A stretch of DNA of 64,000 nt from Charina bottae (GCA_023362775.1 JALMGJ010000002.1:33509414-33573413); one strand, 5' to 3'; shown: positions 44,898 through 56,690, counted from the first letter of the stretch. The notes: generated by a model from the letters alone, not told the origin. Numbers and translations are program-made.

Positions 44898-47800
44898 TGT
44901 GGTGCTGGAGCTTGAGCACCTCAATGAAACCATGAGCTAAACCGTGAAGGGACACCCAAGACGGGAAGGTCGTGGCAGAGAGGTCAGACTAAATACGATC
45001 CCTGGGGAAGGTAATGGCAACCCACCCCAGTATTCTTGCCATGAAAACTAAATGGATCAGTACAACCAGAGATATGTCGGTATACCATCAGAAGATGGGA
45101 CTCCCAGGTCGGAAGATGGTCAAAATGCTACTGGGGAGGAACAGAGGATACGTTCAACTAGCCCCAGACGTGATGACGCAGCTAGCTCAAAGCCGAAAGG
45201 ACGGCTAGCGGCCGACGGTGCTGCTGGTGAACGACGAATCCGATGTTCTAAAGATCAACACACCACTGGAATGTAAGATCTATGAGCCAGGGCAAATTGG
45301 ATGTGGTTATTGGTGAGATGTCAAGATTAAATATAGACATTTTAGGTGTCAGTGAACTGAAATGGACTGGAATGGGCCACTTCACATCAGATGACCACCA
45401 GATCTACTACTGTGGACAAGAGGACCACAGAAGAAATGGAGTAGCCTTCATAATTAATAATAAAGTGGCTAAAGCAGTACTTGGATACAATCCAAAAAAC
45501 GATAGAATGATCTCAATTCGAATTCAGGGGAAGCCATTTAACATCACAGTGATCCAAATATACGCCCCAACCACAGATGCTGAAGAAGCAGAAGTAGATC
45601 AGTTCTATGAGGATCTGCAGCACCTACAGGATAATACACCAAAAAGAGAAGTTATTTTCATTACAGGAGACTGGAATGCTAAGGTGGGTAGTCAGACGAC
45701 ACCTGGAATTACAGGCAAGCATGGTCTGGGAGAACAAAATGAAGCAGGACATAGGCTGATAGAATTTTGCCAAGACAACTCACTGTGCATAACAAACACT
45801 CTCTTCCAACAACCTAAAAGACGACTTTATACATGGACTTCACCAGATGGTCGACACCGAAATCAGATTGACTACATCCTTTGCAGCCAAAGGTGGCAGA
45901 CATCTATACAGTCGGTAAACACAAGACCTGGAGCTGACTGTAGTTCAGATCACGAACATCTTATTGCAAAATTTAGAATCAGACTAAAGAGAATAGGGAA
46001 GACCCACAGATCAGTTAGATATGAGCTCACTAATATTCCTAAGGAATATGCAGTGGAGGTGAAGAATAGATTTAAGGGACTAGATTTAGTAGATAGGGTC
46101 CCGGAAGAACTATGGACAGAAGTTCGCAACATTGTTCAGGAGGCGGCAACAAAAAACGTCCCAAAGAAAAAGAAAACCAAGAAGGCAAGATGGCTGTCTG
46201 CTGAGACACTGGAAGTAGCCCAAGAAAGAAGGAAAGCAAAAGGCAACAGTGATAGGGGGAGATATGCCCAATTAAATGCAAAATTCCAGAGGTTAGCCAG
46301 AAGAGATAAGGAATTATTTTTAAACAAGCAATGTGCGGAAGTGGAAGAAGACAATAGAATAGGAAGGACAAGAGACCTCTTCCAGAAAATTAGAAACATC
46401 GGAGGTAAATTCCAGGCAAAAATGGGTATGATCAAAAACAAAGATGGTAAGGACCTAACAGAAGCAGAAGAGATCAAGAAAAGGTGGCAAGAATATACGG
46501 AAGATCTGTATAGGAAGGATAATAATATTGGAGATAGCTTTGACGGTGTGGTCAGTGAGTTAGAGCCAGACATCCTGAAGAGTGAGGTTGAATGGGCCTT
46601 AAGAAGCATTGCTAATAACAAGGCAGCAGGAGATGACGGTATCCCAGCTGAACTGTTTAAAATCTTGCAAGATGATGCTGTCAAGGTGATGCATGCCATA
46701 TGCCAGCAAATTTGGAAAACACAAGAATGGCCATCAGATTGGAAAAAATCAACTTATATCCCCATACCAAAAAAGGGAAGCACTAAAGAATGTTCAAACT
46801 ATCGAACAGTGGCACTTATTTCACATGCCAGTAAGGTAATGCTCAAGATCTTGCAAGGTAGACTCCAGCAATTCATGGAGCGAGAATTGCCAGATGTACA
46901 AGCTGGGTTTAGAAAAGGCAGAGGAACTAGAGACCAAATTGCCAATATCCGCTGGATAATGGAGAAAGCCAGGGAGTTTCAGAAAAACATCTATTTTTGT
47001 TTTACTGACTATTCTAAAGCCTTTGACTGTGTGGATCATAACAAATTGTGGCAAGTTCTTGGTGGTATGGGGATACCAAGTCATCTTGTCTGCCTCCTGA
47101 GGAATCTGTATAACGACCAAGTAGCAACGGTAAGAACAGAGCACGGAACAACGGACTGGTTTAAGATTGGTAAAGGAGTGCGGCAGGGCTGTATACTCTC
47201 ACCCTACCTATTCAACCTGTATGCAGAACACATCATGCGACGTGCTGGGCTTGAGGAATCCAAGGCTGGAGTTAAAATCGCTGGAAGAAACATTAACAAT
47301 CTTAGATATGCAGATGATACCACTTTGATGGCTGAAAGCGAGGAGGAGTTGAGGAGCCTTATGACGAAGGTGAAAGAAAGTGCAAAAGCTGGGTTGCAGT
47401 TAAACCTCAAAAAAACCAAGATTATGGCAACCAGCTTGATTGATAACTGGCAAATAGAGGGAGAAAAAGTGGAGGCAGTGACAGACTTTGTATTTCTAGG
47501 CGCAAAGATTACTTCAGACGCTGACTGCAGCCAGGAAATCAGAAGACGTCTACTTCTTGGGAGGAGAGCAATGGCAAATCTTGATAAAATAGTTAAGAGC
47601 AGAGACATCACACTGACAACAAAGGTCCGCATATTTAAAGCAATGGTATTCCCTGTAGTAACCTATGGCTGCGAGAGCTGGACCATAAGGAAGGCTGAGC
47701 GAAGGAAGATAGATGCTTTTGAACTGTGGTGTTGGAGGAAAATTCTGAGAGTGCCTTGGACTGCAAGAAGATCAAACCAGTCCACACTCCAGGAAATAAA

Positions 47801-48076
47801 GCCAGACTGCTCACTTGAGGGAATGATATTAAAGGCGAAACTGAAGTACTTTGGCCACATAATGAGAAGACAGGATACCCTGGAGAAGAAGCTGATGCTA
47901 GGGAAAGTGGAAGGGAAAAGGAAGAGGGGCCGACCAAGGGCAAGATGGATGGATGATATTCTGGAGGTGACAGACTCAACCATGGGGGAGCTGGGGATGG
48001 TGACGGCCGACAGGAAGCTCTGGCGTGGGCTGGTCCATGAAGTCACGAAGAGTCGGAAGCGACTGAATGAATGAAC
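44898..48076 (+). mobile_element. RTE LINE (second lineage), nearly intact
   Basis: Full-length-looking copy: 5' region with ACCTCAATGAAACCATGAGC (like the BovB start region), a short leader frame, one long EN-RT frame and a tail GAATGAACAACAAAAC. The same lineage gave the truncated copies at 16027-17182 and 22312-22440. Left boundary is the Penelope junction, accurate to about 15 bp. Confidence 0.88.
45282..48074 (+). CDS. RTE endonuclease-reverse transcriptase, 930-codon open frame
   Basis: Single frame covering the APE endonuclease (residues ~1-225: ISRL-type N-terminus, GVSELKWTGMGHFTSDDH, ITGDWNAKVGSQ, QIDYILCSQRW, SSDHEHLIAKFR), a basic linker (~226-400), RT (~470-720: YIPIPKKGSTKECSNYRTVA, FCFTDYSKAFDCVDHNKLW, RQGCILSPYLFNLYAEHI, YADD at residues 676-679) and the RTE C-terminal region ending SRKRLNE. 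Codons WNVRS precede ATG 45282 in frame, but TAA at 45249-45251 blocks the leader frame (45052-45276), so one small indel near 45260 has removed the natural N-terminus; the catalytic Asn/Glu residues lie downstream and are kept. All catalytic motifs look intact. This is the best-preserved coding region of any transposon in the window. Confidence 0.9.
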   Translation: MSQGKLDVVIGEMSRLNIDILGVSELKWTGMGHFTSDDHQIYYCGQEDHRRNGVAFIINNKVAKAVLGYNPKNDRMISIRIQGKPFNITVIQIYAPTTDAEEAEVDQFYEDLQHLQDNTPKREVIFITGDWNAKVGSQTTPGITGKHGLGEQNEAGHRLIEFCQDNSLCITNTLFQQPKRRLYTWTSPDGRHRNQIDYILCSQRWQTSIQSVNTRPGADCSSDHEHLIAKFRIRLKRIGKTHRSVRYELTNIPKEYAVEVKNRFKGLDLVDRVPEELWTEVRNIVQEAATKNVPKKKKTKKARWLSAETLEVAQERRKAKGNSDRGRYAQLNAKFQRLARRDKELFLNKQCAEVEEDNRIGRTRDLFQKIRNIGGKFQAKMGMIKNKDGKDLTEAEEIKKRWQEYTEDLYRKDNNIGDSFDGVVSELEPDILKSEVEWALRSIANNKAAGDDGIPAELFKILQDDAVKVMHAICQQIWKTQEWPSDWKKSTYIPIPKKGSTKECSNYRTVALISHASKVMLKILQGRLQQFMERELPDVQAGFRKGRGTRDQIANIRWIMEKAREFQKNIYFCFTDYSKAFDCVDHNKLWQVLGGMGIPSHLVCLLRNLYNDQVATVRTEHGTTDWFKIGKGVRQGCILSPYLFNLYAEHIMRRAGLEESKAGVKIAGRNINNLRYADDTTLMAESEEELRSLMTKVKESAKAGLQLNLKKTKIMATSLIDNWQIEGEKVEAVTDFVFLGAKITSDADCSQEIRRRLLLGRRAMANLDKIVKSRDITLTTKVRIFKAMVFPVVTYGCESWTIRKAERRKIDAFELWCWRKILRVPWTARRSNQSTLQEIKPDCSLEGMILKAKLKYFGHIMRRQDTLEKKLMLGKVEGKRKRGRPRARWMDDILEVTDSTMGELGMVTADRKLWRGLVHEVTKSRKRLNE

Positions 48077-48480
48077 AACAAAACTGTCTTGTCAGTGCAA
48101 CACATGGAAGATTATTATCTGCTTTGCCTTTATATTTTTGCAATACTGTAACATGTATATCCAACTTTGCTTTTATCACAAGTAAAGATTTCATAGCCTT
48201 TACAAGCTGCACTCTGTGTCTGTTTACTCTGCACCTTGATTTTCCCTATAAGTGTGTCGTTGGTGTGTCGCCGCGGGAAAACGCAGAAGTGCTGATGATG
48301 ATCAGCGCTTCCGGGTTGTGTGGAGACACACCAGACTGTGTGTGGCGACACACTTTTCTGTCACGACATACAGTTTGGAAATCTCTGATCTAACAGCTCG
48401 CTGCATCTGGAAACACTGGGTAAGGTACCTCAAACAAGTCTACATCACCTCCCCCTTCTGCAGTGCTATTGGTTAGAGGA
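48077..48480. other. Stretch with a hAT remnant, no gene
   Basis: 48240-48388 holds hAT-family sequence in reverse (GTGTGTGGCGACACACTTTT, CAGTTTGGAAATCTCTG at the end), with a duplicated GTGTGTCG core and a CAGCGCTTCCGGGTTGTGTG segment; its other end was not found, so it is truncated or diverged. The remainder is unassigned and may be decayed Copia sequence. Confidence 0.5.
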
Positions 48481-49340
48481 TTTTGATTTGGCTCTGTTTC
48501 ATCAAAATGTCCCTCTCTGCAAGTATAGATCGAGCCAGTCTTAGGATCTAAAACTCTTTATCCCTTGCTTCCTGGTGGCTACCCCAATAAGATTCCTTCC
48601 TTTGCTCATGAATCTAAGTTGGTTCATTTCTCTTTTGGAATGTGGGTGTAGGTAGCTGTAACTGCTAAATACCTGCTACCCCCAAGAGATGCTTGAATTG
48701 GCCCACACAGGTCAGTGTGAATTAGCTCCAGGGGATTTTGGAGCGCCTGGTGCTTTGTTTTGGGATTGCAGGCCTAGTGGCCTTTCCCTGCACGCAGGTT
48801 TTGCACCTTGCATCAGTCTTACCACAGTCCTCGATTTCCAAATTGCTTGCCAATCCATTTTTCTTCATTTGAAGAATTGCATGTAAATCTGTGACCAAAT
48901 CGTCTGTGGCAGAGGGTGGCGCTGTTATGCTCCTTTCCACGGTGACTGCCCACGCATGCCATGCCTCTCACAATTGAGAAAAATTAATCCTTGATCTAAG
49001 AATCCTGTTAAAAAGACACCTTTTTGATCCATTTTTTCACATTTGCCACCTTTAAATTGTAGAGTATGGCCCTTTTTCATCAGCGCAGATGCACTAATTA
49101 AATTCAAGAGTAAATCTGGAACAAACAGAATGTTAGTTGCAATGATATTGGTCTGGGTGGTGCCATTTCCACACCTTAGGAAAGCACGGCCCTTGCCTTC
49201 CACTGGGATTGTTCTTCCATCAGCCAGCCCAATCTCTTCCTTTGAACTTGGATTCAATTCAATGAAGAGGTCACAATATTTTATCGTATGCATGCTGCAG
49301 CCACTCTCTACGATGAAGGAGGAACAACTTTTATAAACGG
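48480..49340 (-). mobile_element. Copia fragment (protease to integrase), minus strand
   Basis: Minus-strand protease region (48935-49340), then integrase N-terminus (48700-48930), then, after a deletion, the post-integrase GYRVLDPKTGSIYTC motif (about 48510-48570). It has the same orientation as the Copia RNase H and LTR at 36102-36765, so both may be parts of one element separated by later insertions; the plus-strand Copia at 42486 is a different copy because it has its own version of the same regions. Confidence 0.75.
48700..49340 (-). pseudogene. Copia protease and integrase start, broken
   Basis: Protease motif reads FIVESGCSMHTI, where Copia enzymes have D-S-G: the catalytic Asp is Glu here. 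Then LADGRTIPVEGKGRAFLRC, LFVPDLLLNLISASALMKKG typical of the protease/pre-integrase region, ASNLEIEDCGKTDARCKTCV for the integrase zinc site, and LIHTDLCGP with the first catalytic Asp. Frames 48925-49395 and 48722-48940 overlap, indicating an indel. Confidence 0.8.
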
Positions 49341-49793
49341 CTGAAAATGCAAGACTTTTGTATGTGCAAAGATGAAAAGATAAACAAATTTGCACAATGA
49401 AAGAATGGATGGTTAAATTATTGGAATTGGCAGAGATGGCAAAATTGACAGCATTGATAAGAGAAAATACTGTGTCTCCATTTGTTTCTATGTGGAAACC
49501 ACTTCTGGATTACCTGATAAAAATAAGTTTTAATTTTGGGTTTTGACGATTAAATTGTTATTTTTATAGAAATGATGTTTATTAACGTTTAGTTAAGAGC
49601 AAGAGACTAAGGTATTATATATTTATATTCATATCTCTGTTGAAGGTCAGAACACTTTCTATTTCTTTCTAAATATTTCTGCATGTTTAGTTTGTCCTTT
49701 TTCTTTAAGTTCTTTTCTCAAGCTTTTTTACACTTTGTATTCTGTCTGTATTTTGAAACTTTAATAAAGTCTATAAAAAAAAGAAAAAAAGGA
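49341..49793 (+). mobile_element. 5'-truncated L1 3' end, unit 2
   Basis: Reads KEWMVKLLELAEMAKLTALI, matching the C-terminus of the L1 ORF2 (EWLIKTMDLAQMAKLTDLL), then an AATAAAGTCTATAAAAAAAAG tail region (49759-49779). The paralogous fragment in unit 1 is 22199-22311. Confidence 0.75.
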
Positions 49794-49988
49794 AATACTA
49801 TTGCTGCAAAAGTAAATATCCACGAAGTTCTGCTGTTAGCCAGATCCGAGAAGTCAGCCTTTATCAAACTAACATTTTCCACTTTTTCCCTCTACCCTCA
49901 TGTCTAATGTTGGACTGAATAGAACCAGGCCAGAAATTAAATAATTTATTTCTCAGCAGGACTTTCAATGGGAGATCAGAAGTGAAAT

Positions 49989-51668
49989 TCAAGGCTTCTC
50001 TACACACATCATCTTCTGCCTCATGTGAATTTTCTTGTGTTTGATAAGGGAGCCATTTTGCGTAAAGCACTGTCCGCAGTCTGGGCATTTGAATGGTTTC
50101 TCCCCCGTGTGTAAACCTACATGATTTATAAGGACAGACCTACTACTGAAACTTTTCCCACAATCTGGACACTCATACGGTTTCTCCCCAGTGTGAGTCC
50201 TCTGGTGTATCACCAGGTTGCACCTCCGACTGAAACTTTTCCCACAATCCGGACACTCATACGGTTTCTCTCCTCTGTGACTCCTCTGGTGTATCAACAG
50301 GTCGGAATTCCGAATGAAACTTTTCCCACAATCCGGACACTCATACGGTTTCACTCCTGTGTGAGTCCTCTGGTGGTACGCCAGGGTGGAGCTCTGACTG
50401 AAACTTTTCCCACAATCCGGACACTCATACGGTTTCTCTCCTGTGTGAGTCCTCTGGTGTATCAGCAGTTCGGAATTCCCACTGAAACGTTTCCCACAAT
50501 TCAGACACTCATACGGTTTCTCTCCTGTGTGAGTCCTCTGGTGTATAACCAGGCCTGAATGCTGATTGAAACTTTTCTTACAATCCGGACACTGATACGG
50601 TTTCTCTCCTGTGTGAGTCCTCTGGTGTATCACCAAATAGGAATTCCGACTGAAACATTTCTCACAAACCGGACACTTATACGGTTTCTCTCCTGTGTGA
50701 GTCCTCTGGTGTATCAACAGTTGGGAATTCCCATTGAAACATTTCCCACAATCTGGACACTCATATGCTTTCTCTCCTGTGTGAGTCCTCTGGTGTATCA
50801 CAAGGTTGGAATTCCCACTGAAACTTTCCCCACAATCCAGACACTCATACAGTTTCTCTCCTGTGTGAGTCCTCTGGTGTCTCACCAGGTTGGATTCCCA
50901 ACTGAAACTTTTCCCACAATCCGGACACTCATACGGTTTCTCTCCACTGTGAGTCCTCCGGTGTACCACCAGGTGGGAATTCTGACTGAAACATTTCCCA
51001 CAATCCGGACACTCATATGGTTTCTCTCCTGTGTGAGTCCTCTGGTGTATCACCAGGCTGGAATCCCAACTGAAACGTTTCCCACAATCTGGACACTCAT
51101 ACGGTTTCTCTCCTGTGTGAGTCCTCTGGTGTATCACCAGGTTGCACTTCCATCTGAAACTTTTCCCACAATCTGGACACTCATACGGTTTCTCTCCTGT
51201 GTGAGTCCTCTGGTGTATCACCAGGTTGCACTTCCATCTGAAACTTTTCCCACAATCTGGACACTCATACGGTTTCTCTCCTGTGTGAGTCCTCTGGTGT
51301 ATCACCAGGCTGGAATTCCGACTGAAACTTTTCCCACAATCAGGACATTTATATGCTTTCTCTCCTGTGTGAGTCTTCTGGTGCATCACAAGGGTGTAAT
51401 TCCGACTGAAACTTTTCCCACAATACGGACACTCATACGGTTTCTCTCCTGTGTGAGTCCTCTGATGTATCACCAGTTCGGAATTCTGACTGAAACGTTT
51501 CCCACAATCCGGACACTCATACGGTTTCTCCCTGGTGTGAGTCCTCTGGTGTATAAGAAGGTTGGAATTCCGACTGAAACTTTTCCCACAATCTGGACAC
51601 TCATACAGTTTCTCCCTGGCGTGAGTCCTCTTGTGATTCACCAGGGTGGCATGCTTGCTAAAGAACAC
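49989..51668 (-). CDS. C2H2 zinc-finger protein, unit 2, 19 complete fingers
   Basis: 559 codons without a stop: half a finger, then 19 complete C2H2 fingers (C-X2-C-X12-H-X3-H) joined by TGEKPYEC linkers, ending [20 protein letters not shown] and [11 protein letters not shown]. Predicted sequence-specific DNA-binding nuclear protein. The nominal start is not a real start: compared with unit 1, 16 bp (CTTTTGCCACACCGGG on +) are missing at about 51664, breaking the frame in the first finger. The upstream exon 51876-52058 is also out of frame. Fingers 6 and 7 ([10 protein letters not shown]) are identical, a sign of recent local duplication. A shortened protein from an internal start is possible, otherwise this is a young pseudogene. 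Confidence 0.85.
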   Translation of the reverse strand: MFFSKHATLVNHKRTHAREKLYECPDCGKSFSRNSNLLIHQRTHTREKPYECPDCGKRFSQNSELVIHQRTHTGEKPYECPYCGKSFSRNYTLVMHQKTHTGEKAYKCPDCGKSFSRNSSLVIHQRTHTGEKPYECPDCGKSFRWKCNLVIHQRTHTGEKPYECPDCGKSFRWKCNLVIHQRTHTGEKPYECPDCGKRFSWDSSLVIHQRTHTGEKPYECPDCGKCFSQNSHLVVHRRTHSGEKPYECPDCGKSFSWESNLVRHQRTHTGEKLYECLDCGESFSGNSNLVIHQRTHTGEKAYECPDCGKCFNGNSQLLIHQRTHTGEKPYKCPVCEKCFSRNSYLVIHQRTHTGEKPYQCPDCKKSFNQHSGLVIHQRTHTGEKPYECLNCGKRFSGNSELLIHQRTHTGEKPYECPDCGKSFSQSSTLAYHQRTHTGVKPYECPDCGKSFIRNSDLLIHQRSHRGEKPYECPDCGKSFSRRCNLVIHQRTHTGEKPYECPDCGKSFSSRSVLINHVGLHTGEKPFKCPDCGQCFTQNGSLIKHKKIHMRQKMMCVEKP

Positions 51669-51875
51669 TGGTAGGGCTTCTCGCCGGTGTGGGTCCTCTC
51701 ATGCATAATCAGCTGTGATCTGTAATCTGTCCTTTTCCTTTAATATATACCTCTGTGGGGCTTTTCCACCACTGATATTCTTGGATTCTCGGGATCAAAA
51801 CTATTTCTGATCCCTTGTTTGGTGGTGCTTTGATTCAAGCTCCTGTTTCCTTCCTCACAGCGTGAGGCTTGGTTA

Positions 51876-52058
51876 CTGTCTGCTCTCCGTGGCTATCCAA
51901 GTGACCTCTTCCTCCCCACTGACTTCCAGATACTTCCCTCTTTTTCTGAATTTGGAAATTATCCCCCTTGACCTTTTCATGTAATATTTGAGTTTCACAT
52001 AATCAATTTTTTCCAGCTCAAAAACTCTCTTCCTGTTTTTCTCTCTCTTGTCTGTCAC
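51876..52058 (-). CDS. Putative upstream coding exon of zinc-finger gene, unit 2
   Basis: Homologue of 24514-24696: acceptor-like CTCCCCAGCAG-type context, then [19 protein letters not shown] and [20 protein letters not shown], ending WIATESRQ and TAA. The two copies differ at several residues (CVELKH versus YVKLKY) but keep length and frame. Function not recognised. Confidence 0.45.
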
Positions 52059-52349
52059 CTGCTGGGGAAGTAGAGTTTTGGGGTTCTCTGGAGAAAGTGG
52101 AAAAGATTTGATTGCTGGCTTGATTTCCTTTCCTTTTTAATGCGGCTTGTCATTCTCAGTTGTTGAGAAGGCTGTTATTGGCATCCTTTTTTGTCTACAA
52201 GATTAACATAAAAGTGTTAGTTTAATTATTTTCTATAAAATGGCTGCACAACACATGCAAACAACAACAAAAAAGCATACATTACAATGAAAAAGGAAAA
52301 GTGCTAAAAGGCTAGATTAACCACTAATATTCATTAACACCCCTGGTGT

Positions 52350-53173
52350 TTGTTACCGGTGGTGTGTTCCAGCCCTCCGAGTTCAAACCAAGGCCCTGGA
52401 CGACAGATTCTCAAGAGCTCTGGTTTCCGGATGTTGCTCCTTAATGCCAGGTCAGTGAATAACAAGGCCCCCGTTATAAATGACCTGATTGTAGAGGAGG
52501 GGGCAGACCTGGCCTGTATCACCGAGACCTGGCTGGGCCCAGAGGGGGGGAGCAGCCCTTTCGGAAATGTGCCCAGTTGGTTTTCTGGTGCGGCACCAGG
52601 CGAGACACCAGGACAGGGGAGGTGGGGTGGAGGTTGTCATCCGAGAATCTCTAATGGCCTCCAGGGGCGCTGCTCCGCAATTGGCCGGTTGTGAGAACTT
52701 TATTTCAAGTGGGATCCCGAGAACAGTTGGGGGTGTTGCTTCTGTACCAGCCTCCCTGCTGCGTGGCAAGCTCCCTGCCTGAGCTGCAGGAGGCCGTCTC
52801 GGGGCTGGCGGTTGACTTCCCCAGGCTTATGGTTCTGGGGGACTTCAACTTGCCGTCCCTGGGACGTGCCTCGGAAGTGGCTCGGGAGTTCTTGGCTACC
52901 ATGGCAGCCATGGGCCTGTGTCAGCTAATTCGGGACACTACTCGAGACAGTGGTCTCACGCCGGACTTGGCTTGTCTGAGCAGTGGCAATATGATCCGAG
53001 GTGAGAGCTACAGTAGATCTTTCCCTGTTGTCATGGTCAGACCATGCCTTGGTGACATTGAGATTCTCTTGTGCCACACCACTCCGCAGGCAAGCAGGAC
53101 CTACTCGATTGGTCCGCCCCCAGCAACTTATGGACCCAATGAGGTTTCAGAGGGAGCTGGGGGTAATACCTGA
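52350..53173 (+). pseudogene. CR1/L2-group endonuclease, frameshifted
   Basis: APE-type endonuclease motifs are spread over three frames: LLNARSVNNKAPVINDLIVE and ADLACITETWLGPEGG (52350-52694), GGGVEVVIRESLMASRGAAP (52567-52782), LPELQEAVSGLAVDFPRLMV, LGDFNLPSLG and LIRDTTRDSGLTPDLACL (52691-53173). At least two indels separate them, so it is dead. Confidence 0.82.
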
Positions 53174-55277
53174 GGACCTGCTGCACGGTCCAGCGGAGGC
53201 CCTGGCCGCAGCCTATAATAGTGAGGCAGCCGGGGCCTTGGACAGGATCACGCCTGTGCGGCCTCTCTTGCCATATCTGACCCGATACTCCCCATGGTTT
53301 ACAGAGGAGCTGAGGGTGTTGAAGAGGGGGAAGAGATGTCTGGAGCGCCGCTGGAGAAAGACGAAGACTGAATCTGACCGAACCCAATCTAGAGCTGTTG
53401 TTAAGGCCTACCTTGTGGCGGTAAGAGTGGCAAAACGTGAATATTTCTCCTCTCTTATTGCATCCGCAGAATGCCATCTGACGGCCCTGTTTAAGATTAC
53501 CAAATCTCTTTTGGGTCAAGTTCAATCAGTGACCCATTTACAGGGCTGTTCGGAAGAGTTTTCAGAGCATCAGCAGGATAAAATCGCTCGGATTCATTCT
53601 AAGTTGGACTCTAAGCGTGAGGCACAGTCTGGGGAGATGCCAGGGGAGCGTACTTGCCCTATTATCTGGGAACGGTTTGATCCTGTTGGACCTGAGGAAG
53701 TGGACAGGATCCATCGAACTGTAAATGCCACATGCCATTTAGATCCATGCCCTTCCTGGCTGGTAAAATCGGTCCGGGAGGTGACGTGTGGCTGGGTCCA
53801 GGGGATGATTAATACATCTCTGGGGGAGGGGGTGTTTCTGGCGGCCTTTAAGGAGGCGCTGGTGCACCCCCTCCTCAAGAAGTCATCCCTGGACCCTACC
53901 GTACTGGACAATTTTCATCCTGTCTCCCACCTTCCCTTTTTGGGAAAGGTGGTTGAGAAAGTGGTGGCACTGCAACTTCAGAGGATCTTGGAGGAAGCAG
54001 ATTATCTAGACCCCTTTCAGTCAGGTTTCAGGCCGGGATATGGGATGGAGACTGCATTGCTCGCACTTATGGATGATCTCTGGCAAGGGCGGGATGGAGG
54101 GAGTGCATCCATCCTTGCTCTCTTAGATCTCTCGGCAGCTTTTGATACCATCGATCATGGTATCCTTCTGGGGCGGCTCAGGGAGTTGGGGGTGGGTGGC
54201 GTAGTTTTGCGCTGGTTCACCTCCTTCCTCCAGGGCCGTTCCCAATCGGTAGTGATAGAGGAGGAGAGATCTGACCCACGACCCCTCTTATGTGGGGTGC
54301 CGCAGGGTTCGGTGCTCTCTCCTCTCCTGTTTAACATCTATATGAAGCCGTTGGGTGAGATCATCCGTCACCACGGGATGAGGTATCATCAATATGCGGA
54401 TGATACTCAATTGTATATCACCGTCCCGGGTGAAGTAAGTGATGCAGTAGATGCCCTTTCTCAGTGCCTGGGGGCTGTGGGGGTCTGGATGGGGAACAAC
54501 AGGCTTCAGCTCAACCCTGGTAAGATGGAGTGGCTGTGGATTGATGGCCTCCCGGGTTCCAGGAAGTTGTCATCTTTGGTCCTGGATGGGGTAGCACTGC
54601 CCCATTCAGAGCCGGTGCGGAACTTGGGGGTCCTCCTGGACTCACGTCTCCTGCTTGAAGAGCAGGTGGCAGTCGTGGCTAGGAGGGCCTTTGCGCAACT
54701 TCGGGTTGTGCGCCAGTTACGCCTATTCCTGGATTGAGATGCCCTCCGAACAGTCACTCAGGCCCTTGTCATCTCCAATATAGACTATTGCAATGCGCTC
54801 TACATGGGGCTACCCTTGAAGAGTATCTGGAAGCTTCAGCTGGTCCAGAATGCGGCCATGCGGACAGTTATGGGTGCTGTAAGATCGGCCCATGTAACAC
54901 CTCTGCTGCACGAGCTGCATTGGGTACCAGTTTGCTCCCGCGTCCAATTCAACATATTGGTTATCACCTTTACAGCCCTACATGGCATGGGACCAGGTTA
55001 CCTGAGGGACCGTCTCATCCCCAGAACATTGACCTGCCCCACTCGGTCATGCAGAGAGGGCATGCTACGGACCCCATCGGCAAAAGAACTTCATCTAGCA
55101 GGGTCCAGGAGGCGTGCCTTCTCTGCAGTAGCACCCGTCCTTTGGAATATCTTGACCCTGGAGCTTAGGCAAGTTTCTTCGCTCCCGACCTTCCGGAAAA
55201 ACTTGAAGACCTGGTTCTGCTTCCTTGCTTGGGACGGGAATACCAATAGTTCCTCTTGGGAGTGGCTGGTGCCATGA
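53001..55277 (+). pseudogene. CR1/L2-group reverse transcriptase, one stop
   Basis: One frame of 759 codons interrupted only by TGA 54735-54737 (LFLD*DALRTV; a CpG-decay change from CGA is plausible). Motifs: SDHALVTLRF at the endonuclease end, HPLLKKSSLDPTVLDNFHPV, FQSGFRPGYGMETALLALMD, ALLDLSAAFDTIDHGILLGR, GVPQGSVLSPLLFNIYMKPL, YADDTQLYIT (about 54395-54420). The C-terminal region holds NIDYCNALYMGLPLKSIWKL, LHWVPVCSRVQFNILVITFT and APVLWNILTLELR, usual in this LINE group. Confidence 0.9.
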
Positions 55278-56027
55278 AACCCGCCTTATTATTAACATCT
55301 TTCTAATTGGATTTTATATGTAAATTATTGTTGTTGTAATTTTAAATTTTTAACTTGTTTGTTGTGAACCGCTCAGAGTTCCCTGGTTGGAGGAGATGGG
55401 CGGTGATACAAAATTAAATAATAAATAAAATAATAAATAAAATTATGATTCATTTGACACGTAGAAGACTAGCGAGATCCCAGTTGAAATCATGAAATTC
55501 ACTTGTTGGCTTGGGTCAATCACAGATTCTTAGCACTTAAAAGGTTATCATCAAGGATATCTGGAAATGCTGGGGATAGATTCTACAGATACACATACAT
55601 GCACACATAGAGAAATACAGGTACATACACCTACGAATGTACTGTATGTATATAGAGAAAATTCATGTGTATTTCAGCCTGCAAAATGTCCCACAAATGG
55701 GTATGGTCAAACTTTTGGGGCTACTTTTAGAGGGCTGGGGGCTTTAACAGATGAAATGGTGCCCAAAGCCTCTGCAAGATTTAAAGCACCAGTTTTGTCC
55801 ATTCAACTCCTCAGATCCAAATAATAATCTGGCCTCCTTCCTGACTGCAATTGGAACCGGCAACTCTGGCACTAAGCAGCTCAGTGATTAAGATGCTCTC
55901 TGGGTGAGATGGGTGGGGAATAAATTGGAGGACTACCTATACACCTGAACATCCCAAATGGTCCTCAATAGCTCTTTTAAACAAAGTGCTGGGTTAAGCA
56001 GAGTTGAACCTGGTTAATACAGGGATG

Positions 56028-56358
56028 TGTCATGATTCCCGTTTCAAAGCTTCTTAGCTTCGTATCGGAGATCATGCATGGAAGGAGTTAACAGGGGGAA
56101 GAGGTCGTGCCTGCATACTTTCGCCTGCAGTCTGCCAATGGTGGATCGAGGTCATAGTGTGTCTGAAGAACTGGACGTACCATCAACGTGGCCTGAACAT
56201 GGGGGAGGGGTTGTGGGCACATATATCTATGGAGAAAAGCCCGCGCTTTTCTCAGAAGCAACTTTCTTTCTGTAATGCAGTAACTCTTAGTAAAGTAGTT
56301 TTCCAATACTTTGTTGTGAGGCTATTTTATTTTAAGCATAGGTTCTGCAACTATTACA
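56028..56358 (+). mobile_element. Solo LTR
   Basis: 331 bp, TGTCATGATTCCCG to CTATTACA, with 5-bp duplication GGATG (56023-56027 and 56359-56363). The paralogous sites near 26613 and 58233 are empty. Contains CACATATATCTATGG, possibly a promoter. Ends are similar to Gypsy LTRs. Confidence 0.85.
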
Positions 56359-56690
56359 GGATGGGAGAGTTTGTTGGCTAGACTTGTAAATAGAAAAATT
56401 TCCCAGGAGACAGCAGTGGCAGATCAGTCCCATATTGTTGCCAAGAAAACAACATCTCCATACAATCACAAGGAGTCAACGCTAACATGAAAGAGACTTT
56501 TTAAATCTCCTGACTGCCAGAGAATTGCATGCACCAGTTTTGAAGCGTGCAGCACCAGTGGAATAAAATTTGGGGAGGGGAGGCATATGTACCAACGCAT
56601 TTTTCAGCAAAGTTGCTGATCTGATTCTCTACCACGGAGGAAGCGAAACAGCCCTACTTCCTCCCGGCCTCCCACCTGTCCTCAACTCAC

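Larger units (their letters stand above)
52335..55440 (+). mobile_element. CR1/L2-group LINE
   Basis: Endonuclease, RT and C-terminal region on the plus strand, ending in the squamate-type 3' end GTTGTGAACCGCTCAGAGT ... GGGCGGTGATACAAA with ATAAA repeats (55408-55440). It sits in the intron-like DNA of unit 2; unit 1 is empty at 24963-24985. Target duplication no longer than ATTA. Confidence 0.88.
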
